Part shown: one piece after another, positions 50,755 through 60,333 of the stretch
Layout: each line of letters begins with the position of its first letter
How positions within the stretch are numbered: the stretch's first letter is position 1
Origin: Foliimonas ilicis
GTDB taxonomy: Bacteria > Pseudomonadota > Alphaproteobacteria > Rhizobiales > Rhizobiaceae
Assembly: GCF_039939195.1 (NCBI RefSeq)
Contig: NZ_JBDUUH010000007.1
Span: forward strand, 62,001 to 126,000
Direction: 5' to 3'
DNA: 64,000 nt
The notes under the pieces: generated by a model
The model's input: only the letters and a program-made list of their open reading frames with translations
Told to the model about the DNA's origin: nothing
Databases searched by the model: none
Position numbers and translations under genes: made by a program

Positions 50755-53700
50755 CTAAACCAGCTCCACCTCAACCACTCCGGGCACAGCCCGCATTGCC
50801 GAGGCAATCTGCGGCGAGATGCGGTAGCGTTCGGGAAGCTCGATCTCGACCTCGCCCTGCGCATTGTCCTTGATGAGCACGAAGCTCACCTGCCCCTCGC
50901 CCTTGGTCGACAATTGCCCGGCAAGCGTTCCGAGCGGGCTTGGGTCGCGCAGATAGATGCGCAGCGCCTTCTGCACGCGGCTCGCTTCGTCTTCCAGCGA
51001 ATGCACCGTCTGGATGCGCAGATTGACGCCTTCAGGCCGGTCTTCCGCCGCAACCGTGATAACCAGCGAGCGGCCAGGCTCGAGAAAATCGCGATATTGC
51101 GCGAGCCCTTCGGAAAACAGCACGGCCTCATATTGCCCGCTGACATCGGAAAACTGCACGATGCCCATCTTGTTACCGGTGCGCGTCTTGCGCTCCTGCC
51201 TGGTCGTCACTGTTCCGGCGAGGCGACCAGCAGTCGCGCCCTTTTTCACTGCCGCCGAAAACTCGGCCCAGTTCTGCACGCGCATCTTTTCGAGCGTCGT
51301 CTTGTATTCATCCAGCGGGTGCGCCGACAGATAGAAGCCGACGACCTGAAATTCACGTTGCAGCCGCTCGGCAGACAGCCACGGGTCTGCAAATGGCAGG
51401 TTCAGCGCCTGCGACTGCGCGCCGAGCGACGCGCCGAAAATATCCGACTGGCCGGACGTGGCATTCTGCTGCGCAAGGGCTGCAAGCCCCATCATGCGCT
51501 CGACACCCGCCATCATCGATGCGCGATCATGGCCGAAATTGTCGAATGCGCCCGCCATGATCAGGCTTTCCAGAACCCGTTTGCCGACGACCCGCGGATC
51601 GACCCGCTCGCAGAAATCGGCAAGGCTGGCAAAGGGCTTGTCGGCACGGCGGTCGACAATGTGCTGCACCGCCGCCTCGCCGACGCCCTTGATGGCCGAA
51701 AGCGCGTAGAAGATGCGGTTTTCCGCTACTTCGAAATCGCTGTAGGACGTCATGATCGACGGCGGAACGACATCGATGCCAAGCCGCATCGCATCCTGAC
51801 GGAAATCGCTGAGCTTTTCGGTGTTCGACATATCGAGCGTCATCGAGGCCGCGAGGAATTCCACCGGATAATGCGCCTTGAGATAGGCAGTCTGGTATGA
51901 AACCACGGCATAGGCTGCGGCGTGCGACTTGTTGAAGCCGTAGTCGGCAAACTTTGCCAGCAGGTCGAAAATGAAATCCGCCTGCGGCTTCGAAACGCCC
52001 TTTTCGACCGCGCCCGAAACGAAGCGCTCGCGCTGCTTGTCCATCTCCGCGCGGATCTTCTTGCCCATGGCGCGGCGCAGCAAATCTGCTTCGCCGAGCG
52101 AGTACCCGGCAAGCTCCTGCGCGATCTGCATCACCTGTTCCTGATAGACGATGACGCCCTGCGTCTCCTTCACCAGATGGTCGATCTTGGGGTGGATCGA
52201 CGCCAGTTCCTCCTCGCCATGCTTGCGCGCATTGTAGGTCGGAATGTTCTCCATCGGGCCGGGTCGATAGAGCGCGACCAGCGCAATAATGTCCTCGATA
52301 CGATCGGGTTTCATGCCGATCAGCGCCTTGCGCATGCCCGCACTTTCCACCTGGAATATGCCGACCGTCTCGCCGCGCGAAAGCATCGCGTAAGTCGGCT
52401 GATCGTCGATCGGGATATGCGCAAGATCGATCTCGATGCCGCGCCGCCGGATCAGCTTCACGGCGGTTTCCAGAACCGTCAGCGTTTTCAGGCCGAGAAA
52501 GTCGAACTTTACGAGGCCCGCATCCTCTACCTTCTTCATGTTGAACTGCGTAACCGGCATGTCCGAACGCGGATCGCGGTACATCGGCACCAGTTCGGAA
52601 AGCGGCCTGTCGCCGATGACGATGCCCGCGGCGTGGGTCGATGCGTGGCGGTAAAGCCCTTCGAGCTTCTGCGCCATATCGAGCAGCGTCTGCACGATCG
52701 GCTCGCGCTCGGCCTCCTCTGCAAAGCGCGGCTCGCCCTCGATTGCCTGCGCCAATGTCACTGGATTGGCCGGGTTCGCGGGCACCATTTTGCAGAGGCG
52801 GTCGACCTGCCCGTAAGGCATTTGCAGCACGCGGCCGACGTCTCGCAGCACGGCGCGCGCCTGCAGCGTACCGAAGGTGATGATCTGCGCGACCTGATCG
52901 CGACCGTATTTTTCCTGAACGTAACGAATGACTTCGTCACGACGATCCTGACAGAAATCGATGTCGAAATCGGGCATCGACACGCGGTCTGGGTTCAGGA
53001 AGCGCTCGAACAGCAGCGAATATCGAAGCGGGTCGATATCGGTGATCGTGGTCGAGTAAGCGACCAGCGAACCGGCACCCGAACCGCGGCCCGGCCCGAC
53101 CGGAATGCCTTGCGCCTTGGCCCATTTGATGAAGTCCGCAACGATCAGGAAGTAGCCCGGATATTTCATCCGCTCGATGACGCCGAGTTCGAAATCCAGC
53201 CGCTCGCGATATTGCTCTGCCGTGAAACCCGGCGACAATCCATAATCGGCAATGCGCGCTTCGAGGCCCACATGCGCCTGCCGCGCCAGTTCCTCGGCCT
53301 CCGCCTTCACCGCCGCGTCAGCATCCGCAATGTCGCCGCCGGTGAAACGCGGAAGGATAGGCCCGCGATTTTTCGGATAGTAGGAGCAGCGCATGGCGAT
53401 CTCGACCGTATTGTCGAGCGCTTCGGGAATGTCCGCGAACAGCGAAGACATGTCCGCGCTGGTCTTCAGATGATTGTCGGGGCTCAGCCGCCTGCGGTCG
53501 TCCTGCGCGACCACCGAACCTTCGGCAATCGCAATCAGTGCGTCATGCGCCTCGTAATCGTCACGGCTCTGGAAGAACGCCTCGTTGGTCGCGACCAGCG
53601 GCAATTCATGCCGATAGGCCAGATCGATGGTTGCCGCCTCGACCATTTTGTCATAGCCGCCCAAACGTTCGATTTCGACATAAAGCCGGTCGCCGAACAT

Positions 53701-54285
53701 TTCTTTCAGTGCGAGCAATCGGCTTTCGGCAAGCTCAGTATGGCCGCTTTTCAGCGCTGAACCTATCGGTCCGAGAGGCCCGCCGGTGAGACAGATCAGC
53801 CCTTCAGAAAGCTGCTCGACCATCTGTGCCGTGACATGCACCGGATCGCCCGGCGTACCGTCGAGATAGGCCCGGCTGACCAGCCGGACGAGATTGGCAT
53901 AGCCGACCTCGTTCGCCGCCAGAAGCACGATCGGATTGAGCGGGATCGTCTGGCGGTGGTCGCGCGCGCTGGTCACCTGTTCACCGAAGGCAAATGCCAT
54001 CTGGCAGCCGATGATCGGCTGGATACCGTCTTTCGAGGCTTTTTGCGCAAATTCCAGCGCGCCGAACAGATTGTTCGTGTCCGTAACAGCGATCGCAGGC
54101 GACGAATTCTTCACCGCATAACCGACGACCTTGCCAAGTTGCAGCGCCCCTTCGAGAAGCGAATAGGCCGAATGCACACGCAGATGGATGAACGGCCGCA
54201 CAGCAATTTTCTGCGCCGGCTTCTTTGTAATGCCATTCATGGCTTCGCGCATCAGCGGGTCGCGCGGGGGCCTGTCATTCGCCAT
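50755..54285 (-). CDS. dnaE: DNA polymerase III alpha subunit
   Basis: DnaE is the replicative polymerase. The 1176-residue protein has the N-terminal PHP domain (HLRVHSAYSLLEGALQLG), the polymerase catalytic aspartates in MPDFDIDFCQDRRDEVIRY, the GPGRGSGAGSLVAY loop, and C-terminal OB and helix-hairpin-helix regions (AIKGVGEAAVQHIV). The length is that of standard DnaE1, and this is not the shorter mutagenic DnaE2. ATG 54285 is used; nearby ATGs at 54252 and 54240 are also possible. It ends in LV-TAG 43 bp from the inverted repeat. Confidence 0.97.
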   Translation of the reverse strand: MANDRPPRDPLMREAMNGITKKPAQKIAVRPFIHLRVHSAYSLLEGALQLGKVVGYAVKNSSPAIAVTDTNNLFGALEFAQKASKDGIQPIIGCQMAFAFGEQVTSARDHRQTIPLNPIVLLAANEVGYANLVRLVSRAYLDGTPGDPVHVTAQMVEQLSEGLICLTGGPLGPIGSALKSGHTELAESRLLALKEMFGDRLYVEIERLGGYDKMVEAATIDLAYRHELPLVATNEAFFQSRDDYEAHDALIAIAEGSVVAQDDRRRLSPDNHLKTSADMSSLFADIPEALDNTVEIAMRCSYYPKNRGPILPRFTGGDIADADAAVKAEAEELARQAHVGLEARIADYGLSPGFTAEQYRERLDFELGVIERMKYPGYFLIVADFIKWAKAQGIPVGPGRGSGAGSLVAYSTTITDIDPLRYSLLFERFLNPDRVSMPDFDIDFCQDRRDEVIRYVQEKYGRDQVAQIITFGTLQARAVLRDVGRVLQMPYGQVDRLCKMVPANPANPVTLAQAIEGEPRFAEEAEREPIVQTLLDMAQKLEGLYRHASTHAAGIVIGDRPLSELVPMYRDPRSDMPVTQFNMKKVEDAGLVKFDFLGLKTLTVLETAVKLIRRRGIEIDLAHIPIDDQPTYAMLSRGETVGIFQVESAGMRKALIGMKPDRIEDIIALVALYRPGPMENIPTYNARKHGEEELASIHPKIDHLVKETQGVIVYQEQVMQIAQELAGYSLGEADLLRRAMGKKIRAEMDKQRERFVSGAVEKGVSKPQADFIFDLLAKFADYGFNKSHAAAYAVVSYQTAYLKAHYPVEFLAASMTLDMSNTEKLSDFRQDAMRLGIDVVPPSIMTSYSDFEVAENRIFYALSAIKGVGEAAVQHIVDRRADKPFASLADFCERVDPRVVGKRVLESLIMAGAFDNFGHDRASMMAGVERMMGLAALAQQNATSGQSDIFGASLGAQSQALNLPFADPWLSAERLQREFQVVGFYLSAHPLDEYKTTLEKMRVQNWAEFSAAVKKGATAGRLAGTVTTRQERKTRTGNKMGIVQFSDVSGQYEAVLFSEGLAQYRDFLEPGRSLVITVAAEDRPEGVNLRIQTVHSLEDEASRVQKALRIYLRDPSPLGTLAGQLSTKGEGQVSFVLIKDNAQGEVEIELPERYRISPQIASAMRAVPGVVEVELV

Positions 54286-54384
54286 TGGATATTTGCAACC
54301 GTCCTTCGAGTCGGGAGGCTTCCATTGTCACGCAACCCGCCACCGGGGTCCAGCATCAATAAACTTCTCTACAGGGAATGCCGC

Positions 54385-56397
54385 TTATGCGAACTCCATG
54401 ATCACCGCATCGACGGCAAGGCTATCACCCTGCTTGGCGTTGATCTTCTCGACCGTCAGATCGCGGTCGGCGCGAAGCACGTTTTCCATTTTCATCGCTT
54501 CGACGACGGCAAGCGTCTCGCCCGCTTTCACTTCCTGCCCTTCGATGACAGCAACCGAAACGACCAGCCCTGGCATCGGGCAAAGCAGAAGCTTCGACGT
54601 ATCCGGCGGCAATTTCACCGGCATCAGGCGCTCGAGTTCGGCGGTGCGCGGCAGCATCGTGCGGGTGACGACTGACAATCCCTTCCAGTCGATACGCAGT
54701 CCGTTCGGGACGGGGCGAAGCTGCGCCGAAACTTCGGTGTCGCCGACCTGCCCGATCCAGATGGCATCGCCCAAACGCCAATCGGACGCGACCGACAGAG
54801 CAGCAGAACCGGCGATCGAAAGATCGAGTTCCATCGGCATCGAAATCATCCCATCGACGATTGCGACATCGAGATAGTCGTCGGCAATGCGCACCACCCA
54901 GTCGGGCTTGAGTTCGCCGGAATGCGGCGCGAGTCTGCCTGTCAGGCGGTCCAGCCGGTCGCGCCGCAACAATTCGACGGAGGTCGCGATTGCGGCGAGC
55001 GTCGCCTTCTGCTCGTCATCCGGCACGATCGGCGCAAAGCCATCCGGGAATTCTTCCGCGATGAACGCCGTCGAGATATTTCCATCGCGCCAGCGTGGAT
55101 GCTGCATGAGCGCCGAAAGAAACGGAATATTGTGCTCGATACCATCGACAATGAAATTATCCAGCGCGTCCGCCATGGCATCGATTGCCTCGATACGGGT
55201 CGGTGCCCATGTGCACAGCTTGGCGAGCATCGGGTCGTAGAACATCGAGATTTCCGCGCCTTCGGTGACGCCGGTATCATTGCGGATGATACTCTTGCCG
55301 TACTTTCCTTCTTCCGGCGGGCGGTAGCGTGTCAACCTGCCGATCGAAGGCAGGAAGTTGCGATAGGGATCCTCGGCGTAAAGGCGGCTTTCGACAGCCC
55401 AGCCGTTGAGCTTCACGTCCTTTTGCTGAATGGCCAGCTTCTCGCCCGCAGCAACACGGATCATCTGCTCGACCAGATCGACACCGGTAATGAGTTCCGT
55501 CACCGGATGCTCGACCTGCAGACGCGTGTTCATTTCGAGGAAGTAGAAATTGCGGTCCTTATCAACGATGAATTCGACCGTTCCGGCACTTTGATAGTCC
55601 ACCGCCTTGGCCAGCGCGACCGACTGTTCGCCCATTGCCTTGCGCGTCGCTTCATCGAGAAATGGCGACGGTGCTTCCTCGACGACCTTCTGGTTGCGGC
55701 GCTGGATGGAGCATTCGCGTTCGCCCAGATAGATGCAATTGCCATGCGCGTCGGCCAGCACCTGAATCTCGATATGGCGCGGATCGACCACGAATTTCTC
55801 GACGAAAACGCGGTCATCGCCGAAGGAGCTTTTGGCTTCCGAGCGAGCGCGGTCGAAACCGTCGCGCACTTCCGCCTCGCTCCAGGCAATGCGCATGCCC
55901 TTGCCGCCGCCACCGGCGGACGCCTTGATCATCACCGGGTAGCCGATTTCGGAGGCGATTTTTTCCGCCTGCTCCGCATCCTCGATGATGCCGAGATGGC
56001 CCGGAACGGTGCTGACTTTGGCGGCGTTTGCGAATTTCTTGGATTCGATCTTGTCGCCCATGGCCTTTATGGCCTTCGGCTTCGGTCCGATGAAAACGAT
56101 GCCTTCCGCTTCCAAAGCCTCACAGAAAGATGCGCGTTCGGACAGGAAGCCGTAGCCCGGATGCACCGCTTCCGCCCCCGTCTGCTTGCAGGCCTCGATG
56201 ATCTTTTCGGGAAGCAGATAGCTTTGCGCGGCGGGCGACGGGCCGATATGCACCGCCTCATCTGCCATTTCGACATGAACCGCGTCGCGGTCGGCGTCGG
56301 AATAGACCGCAACCGTCGCGATACCCATGCGACGCGCCGTCTTGATGACACGGCAGGCGATTTCACCGCGATTGGCGATAAGGATTTTCTTGAACAT
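54385..56397 (-). CDS. pccA: Propionyl-CoA/acetyl-CoA carboxylase, biotin carboxylase and carrier subunit
   Basis: This alpha subunit carboxylates its own biotin with ATP and bicarbonate for transfer to propionyl-CoA. The 670-residue protein has the carboxylase opening MFKKILIANRGEIACRVIKT, the ATP-grasp loop KASAGGGGKGMRIAW, MNTRLQVEHPVTELITG, and a C-terminal biotinyl domain with lysine in VEAMKMENVL. The beta subunit is not in the window. ATG 56397 is the family start; it is divergent from frmA with 183 bp between. The gene is 99 bp upstream of dnaE on the same strand. Acetyl-CoA or 3-methylcrotonyl-CoA are other possible substrates. Confidence 0.93.
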   Translation of the reverse strand: MFKKILIANRGEIACRVIKTARRMGIATVAVYSDADRDAVHVEMADEAVHIGPSPAAQSYLLPEKIIEACKQTGAEAVHPGYGFLSERASFCEALEAEGIVFIGPKPKAIKAMGDKIESKKFANAAKVSTVPGHLGIIEDAEQAEKIASEIGYPVMIKASAGGGGKGMRIAWSEAEVRDGFDRARSEAKSSFGDDRVFVEKFVVDPRHIEIQVLADAHGNCIYLGERECSIQRRNQKVVEEAPSPFLDEATRKAMGEQSVALAKAVDYQSAGTVEFIVDKDRNFYFLEMNTRLQVEHPVTELITGVDLVEQMIRVAAGEKLAIQQKDVKLNGWAVESRLYAEDPYRNFLPSIGRLTRYRPPEEGKYGKSIIRNDTGVTEGAEISMFYDPMLAKLCTWAPTRIEAIDAMADALDNFIVDGIEHNIPFLSALMQHPRWRDGNISTAFIAEEFPDGFAPIVPDDEQKATLAAIATSVELLRRDRLDRLTGRLAPHSGELKPDWVVRIADDYLDVAIVDGMISMPMELDLSIAGSAALSVASDWRLGDAIWIGQVGDTEVSAQLRPVPNGLRIDWKGLSVVTRTMLPRTAELERLMPVKLPPDTSKLLLCPMPGLVVSVAVIEGQEVKAGETLAVVEAMKMENVLRADRDLTVEKINAKQGDSLAVDAVIMEFA

Positions 56398-56580
56398 AAA
56401 GGGGCATTCCTCCGAAGCGGCTATCTTTCTATGTGCTTGGCTATGGCGGTCAAGTGCACGGGTCGTTGCCCAGACCAAAGTTCAGCACGAAAGCCGGACG
56501 AAAATGCCGCTTTTCGGTGTTGATCGGCCAAGCAAAACCTGAAACTTTGGCCGCGAATCGGAATACCTCAGGAGAAATGC

Positions 56581-57708
56581 ATGAAAACCCGCGCCGCCGT
56601 TGCCATAGGAGCCGGAAAACCGCTCGAAATCATGGAAGTCGATCTCGACGGCCCGCGCGAAGGCGAGGTTCTGGTCGAGATCAAGGCGACCGGCATTTGC
56701 CACACCGACGAATTCACTCTATCGGGCGCCGACCCGGAAGGTATCTTTCCGGCCATTCTCGGTCATGAGGGTGCGGGCGTCGTTGTCGATGTCGGCAAAG
56801 GCGTGACGTCCCTGAAGAAGGGCGACCACGTCATCCCGCTTTACACGCCGGAATGCCGCGAGTGCTATTCCTGCTTGTCGCGCAAGACCAATCTTTGCAC
56901 CTCCATCCGTGCGACGCAGGGCCAGGGCCTTATGCCGGATGGCACCAGCCGCTTCTCCATCGGCAAGGACAAGATTTTCCATTACATGGGCTGTTCGACC
57001 TTCGCGAACCACACGGTCCTGCCCGAAATCGCGCTGGCCAAGGTCAATCCCGACGCGCCTTTCGACAAGATTTGCTACATCGGCTGCGGCGTCACCACCG
57101 GCATCGGTGCAGTCATCAACACGGCAAAGGTCGAGATCGGCTCGACGGCCATCGTCTTCGGCCTCGGCGGCATCGGGCTGAACGTGCTGCAGGGCCTGCG
57201 CCTTGCCGGTGCCGACATGATTATCGGCGTCGACATCAACAATGACCGCAAGGCCTGGGGCGAGAAATTCGGCATGACGCATTTCGTCAATCCGAAGGAA
57301 GTCGACGGCGACATCGTGCCTTATCTGGTCAACCTGACAAAGCGCAATGGCGACACGATTGGCGGCGCGGACTATACGTTCGATTGCACGGGCAACGTGA
57401 AAGTCATGCGCCAAGCCCTTGAATCTTCTCATCGCGGCTGGGGCGAGAGCATCGTCATCGGCGTCGCAGGTGCCGGTCAGGAAATCTCGACGCGTCCATT
57501 CCAGCTCGTCACGGGCCGCTCGTGGAGAGGCACCGCATTCGGTGGCGCGCGCGGCCGCACCGACGTCCCGAAAATCGTTGAGTGGTACATGGAAGGCAAG
57601 ATCCAGATCGACCCGATGATCACGCACATCCTGCCGCTCGAAGACATCAACAAGGGCTTCGACCTGATGCATGCAGGCGAAAGCATCCGCAGCGTCGTCG
57701 TCTACTAA
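56581..57708 (+). CDS. frmA: S-(hydroxymethyl)glutathione dehydrogenase / class III alcohol dehydrogenase
   Basis: The enzyme oxidises the formaldehyde-glutathione adduct with NAD. The 375-residue protein has catalytic zinc ligands in GICHTDEFTLSG and the GHEGAGVVVDVG motif, a structural zinc cluster in CRECYSCLSRKTNLC, and the Rossmann motif FGLGGIGLNVLQG. AGGAGAA precedes the ATG. The downstream genes for UPF0178, DUF1345 and S-formylglutathione hydrolase are close and co-directional, so the four form one unit. A broken inverted repeat (CCAAAGTTCAG at 56475-56485 and CTGAAACTTTGG at 56539-56550) lies ahead of it. Confidence 0.96.
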   Translation: MKTRAAVAIGAGKPLEIMEVDLDGPREGEVLVEIKATGICHTDEFTLSGADPEGIFPAILGHEGAGVVVDVGKGVTSLKKGDHVIPLYTPECRECYSCLSRKTNLCTSIRATQGQGLMPDGTSRFSIGKDKIFHYMGCSTFANHTVLPEIALAKVNPDAPFDKICYIGCGVTTGIGAVINTAKVEIGSTAIVFGLGGIGLNVLQGLRLAGADMIIGVDINNDRKAWGEKFGMTHFVNPKEVDGDIVPYLVNLTKRNGDTIGGADYTFDCTGNVKVMRQALESSHRGWGESIVIGVAGAGQEISTRPFQLVTGRSWRGTAFGGARGRTDVPKIVEWYMEGKIQIDPMITHILPLEDINKGFDLMHAGESIRSVVVY

Positions 57709-57718
57709 GGTGAACGCG

Positions 57719-58180
57719 GTGCCGGCCCCGATCATCTATGTCGATGCCGATGCCTGCCCGGTGAAGGCCGAGGCCGAGAAGATTGCAGAACGTCTCGGCC
57801 TCGTTGTCACCTTCGTCTCGAATGGAGGCTTGCGCCCTTCCCGCGATCCGATGGTCCGCCACGTCGTCGTGTCGAAAAGCGCCGATGCCGCAGACGACTG
57901 GATCGTCGAAAATGCCCAAGCGAACGACATTGTCATAACCGCCGACATTCCGCTTGCCGCACGCGCGGTCGAGCTTGGCGCGCATGTCATCGGCCCGACC
58001 GGCAGGCCGTTTACGCCCGAATCCATCGGACTTGCGCTCGCAATGCGCGATCTCAAGCAGCATCTGCGCGAAACCGGCGAGATAAAAGGCTACAATGCAG
58101 GCTTCACGCCGCAGGATCGCTCGCGTTTTTTGAGCGCGCTCGATCAGGCAGCTCGACGGGCAAAGGCATCGGCTGGATGA
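57719..58180 (+). CDS. UPF0178 (YaiI/YqxD) family protein
   Basis: A 153-residue protein matching UPF0178: IIYVDADACPVKAEAEKIAER at the N-terminus, VVTFVSNGG, DDWIVENAQANDIVITADIPLA, and GPTGRPFTPESIGLALA. The acidic residues in DADACPVK and TADIPLA suggest a PIN-like nuclease site, but no activity is established. The GTG at 57719 has GGTGA five bases upstream; GTG 57710 is an alternative. It follows frmA by 10 bp and overlaps the DUF1345 gene by four. Confidence 0.87.
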   Translation: MPAPIIYVDADACPVKAEAEKIAERLGLVVTFVSNGGLRPSRDPMVRHVVVSKSADAADDWIVENAQANDIVITADIPLAARAVELGAHVIGPTGRPFTPESIGLALAMRDLKQHLRETGEIKGYNAGFTPQDRSRFLSALDQAARRAKASAG

Positions 58181-58830
58181 ATATCTACCAACTTCGCCAT
58201 TTTGCATTCTACGCCGCCGTAGTGTTGGGCATCATCGTTCTGGCTGCGGCCTTGCTCTTCAAGCAGCCGCTGGCCTACGCAATCGGCGCGAATTCGTTCT
58301 TCATCGTCTATATCGCGCTGGTGCTTCGCCGCATGCCCGCCTTCACATCCGAATATCTAAGCAAATCCGCGCAGGATGCCGACGAGCCGATCGGGATCAT
58401 CTTTCTCGTGACCTTTGTCATCATATGCGTAGCCGTCGGCTCGCTGTTCCTGCTGATGAACGCGAAAGATGCGCCGCATCCGATCGGGCTGGCCTTCTCC
58501 ATGCTGTCCCTGCCGCTCGGCTGGTTCACGATCCACACGATGGCGGCACTTCATTACGCGCATCTTTACTGGACCGGTGACGACAATTTTTTGCCCACGC
58601 ACAGCCGCAAACCCGTAGGCGGGCTTCTGTTTCCTGAAACGGAAAAGCCAGTCGGCTGGGATTTTCTCTATTATTCACTTGTCATCGGCATGACCGCGCA
58701 GACCGCCGACACCAACATCAGCACCACCCAGATGCGCATCGCGACGATGGTCCATTCGGTCCTGTCGTTTTTCTTCAACACTGTGATTGTCGCGGCCGCC
58801 GTCAATCTGGTGGTTTCACTCGCAAGCTAG
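58177..58830 (+). CDS. DUF1345 family membrane protein
   Basis: A 217-residue protein with about five membrane spans. LGWFTIHTMAALHYAHLYW and DTNISTTQMRIATMVHSVL are hallmark segments of DUF1345, and the first contains the conserved histidine and tyrosine run. Function is unknown. It overlaps the UPF0178 gene by ATGA and is followed after 8 bp by fghA, so it sits inside the formaldehyde operon. Confidence 0.87.
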   Translation: MNIYQLRHFAFYAAVVLGIIVLAAALLFKQPLAYAIGANSFFIVYIALVLRRMPAFTSEYLSKSAQDADEPIGIIFLVTFVIICVAVGSLFLLMNAKDAPHPIGLAFSMLSLPLGWFTIHTMAALHYAHLYWTGDDNFLPTHSRKPVGGLLFPETEKPVGWDFLYYSLVIGMTAQTADTNISTTQMRIATMVHSVLSFFFNTVIVAAAVNLVVSLAS

Positions 58831-58838
58831 GAATATTC

Positions 58839-59672
58839 ATGAAAACCGTTTCCACCGCAAAAGCGCATGGCGGCACGCAAGGCGTCTATTCGCACGCATC
58901 GGATGCCTGCGCCTGCGACATGACTTTCGCGGTTTTCGTGCCGCCGCAGGCCAAGGATGGTCCCTGCCCGGTGGTCTGGTATCTTTCGGGCCTCACCTGC
59001 ACGCACCAGAACGTCATGGACAAGGGCGAATATCGAAAGATCGCCGCCGAACTCGGCCTGATCATCGTCTGTCCCGATACAAGCCCCAGAGGCGAAGGCG
59101 TGGCGGATGAAAAAGACAATTGGCAGTTCGGCTCAGGTGCCGGCTTCTATTTGGATGCGACGGAAGCGCCGTTCGCAAAGAACTACCGCATGTATTCCTA
59201 CATCACCGAGGAACTACCCGCGCTGATCGCCAGCGAATTCCCGGCTGATATGACCCGCCAGTCGATTTTCGGCCATTCGATGGGCGGTCACGGTGCGCTG
59301 ACCATCGCCCTGAAAAACCCGGATCGCTTCAAGGCATGCTCCGCCTTTGCGCCGATCACGCACCCGATGGTCGCCGGATGGTCGAAACCCGCATTCGAGA
59401 AATATCTTGGTACGGATGAGCAGTCATGGCGCGCTCACGATACGGTCGCACTCATCGAGGACGGCAAGCGCTTCAATGGGTTTCTGGTCGATCAGGGCAA
59501 AAGCGACGGCTTTCTTGAAGATGGCTTGCGCCCGTGGCTTCTGGAGGAGGCCTGCAAACAAGCTGGAATCCCGCTCACGCTACGCATGCAGGAAGGCTAC
59601 GACCACTCCTATTTCTTCATCTCGACCTTCATGGAAGATCATCTGCGCTGGCATGCCGAACGGCTTGGCTAG
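58839..59672 (+). CDS. fghA: S-formylglutathione hydrolase
   Basis: FghA hydrolyses S-formylglutathione to formate and glutathione. The 277-residue protein is a carbohydrate-esterase-like alpha/beta hydrolase with catalytic S147 in IFGHSMGGHGAL, YLSGLTCTHQNVMDKGEYRK near the N-terminus and the histidine in EGYDHSYFFISTF. The aspartate is in LVDQGKSDGFLEDG. It is 8 bp from the DUF1345 gene and completes the formaldehyde pathway begun by frmA. Confidence 0.96.
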   Translation: MKTVSTAKAHGGTQGVYSHASDACACDMTFAVFVPPQAKDGPCPVVWYLSGLTCTHQNVMDKGEYRKIAAELGLIIVCPDTSPRGEGVADEKDNWQFGSGAGFYLDATEAPFAKNYRMYSYITEELPALIASEFPADMTRQSIFGHSMGGHGALTIALKNPDRFKACSAFAPITHPMVAGWSKPAFEKYLGTDEQSWRAHDTVALIEDGKRFNGFLVDQGKSDGFLEDGLRPWLLEEACKQAGIPLTLRMQEGYDHSYFFISTFMEDHLRWHAERLG

Positions 59673-59825
59673 ATCACCCGGAACCGGCAATTTTCGATGT
59701 AAGATTTTCTCTTAAATACAAGACTTTACACGATAATGCCAAAAATACCTTGTCATAGCCGGTAGCATCCCTATCCTCCGCGAAAGCTGTCGCCGCTCCT
59801 GGCGGCAGATTTCTCGAGATAAAAG

Positions 59826-60224
59826 ATGGGGGTCCATCGGGTGTCCGACACCACGAATATTTACGAAGAAACGCCTGATCTTGATACGACAGGCGGACGT
59901 ATTTCACGCGCTCGCGAAGCGAGCGGATTGACCGTAAAAGAAGTCGCCTGGCGACTTGGCGTCAAACTCTCAACCATTCATGCTTGGGAAAGCGATCGTT
60001 CCCAGCCCGGCGCGCACCGGATGAACATGCTTTCGGGCATGCTGAATGTCAGCGTCTCCTGGGTGCTTCACGGTGTGGGCACCGGCCCCGTCGAGCCGGA
60101 AGACGAAAGCGAAATGATCGAATCCGTCGGCGCACAGCTCGACCGCCTGAAACTGCTTCATGCAGAAACCGGCCAGCTCATCACCCGCCTGCAGCACGAC
60201 ATGGATAAGCTTTCCACGAATTAG
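59826..60224 (+). CDS. XRE family transcriptional regulator
   Basis: A 132-residue regulator. The helix-turn-helix spans about residues 27-83 (RISRAREASGLTVKEVAWRL, then STIHAWESDRSQPG, NMLSGMLNVSVSWVLHG). The C-terminal part (QLDRLKLLHAETGQLITRLQ) looks like a short coiled coil for dimerisation. ATG 59826 has GAGAT upstream; GTG 59841 (MSDTTNIYEE after start) is a real alternative. No target is adjacent except the gcv operon, which has its own riboswitch. Confidence 0.85.
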   Translation: MGVHRVSDTTNIYEETPDLDTTGGRISRAREASGLTVKEVAWRLGVKLSTIHAWESDRSQPGAHRMNMLSGMLNVSVSWVLHGVGTGPVEPEDESEMIESVGAQLDRLKLLHAETGQLITRLQHDMDKLSTN

Positions 60225-60333
60225 CCCCTACTTAGACGTGGATTGCTCGCGTCTCGCATATTGCGGGACGTGACAAAGCGTGAAGCTTGAGCTAGCTATG
60301 ACTCGCCGGGAGCCTTGAAAGAGGCTCTACTGT
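60225..60333. other. Leader region ahead of the glycine riboswitch
   Basis: No gene is seen. A 9-bp stem with one G-U pair lies at 60250-60270 and may end the regulator transcript. A second stem (GAGCC 60310-60314 with GGCTC 60323-60327) lies just ahead of the riboswitch. Confidence 0.4.

Noticed and set aside
51922..53760. 612-codon plus-strand frame inside dnaE
   Set aside because: It is the exact complement of the catalytic core of DnaE, with no ribosome site and a His/Arg-rich unlikely composition. High GC produces such shadows.
54922..56523. 533-codon plus-strand frame inside pccA
   Set aside because: Complement of a confidently assigned biotin carboxylase; no start signal and no recognisable domain.
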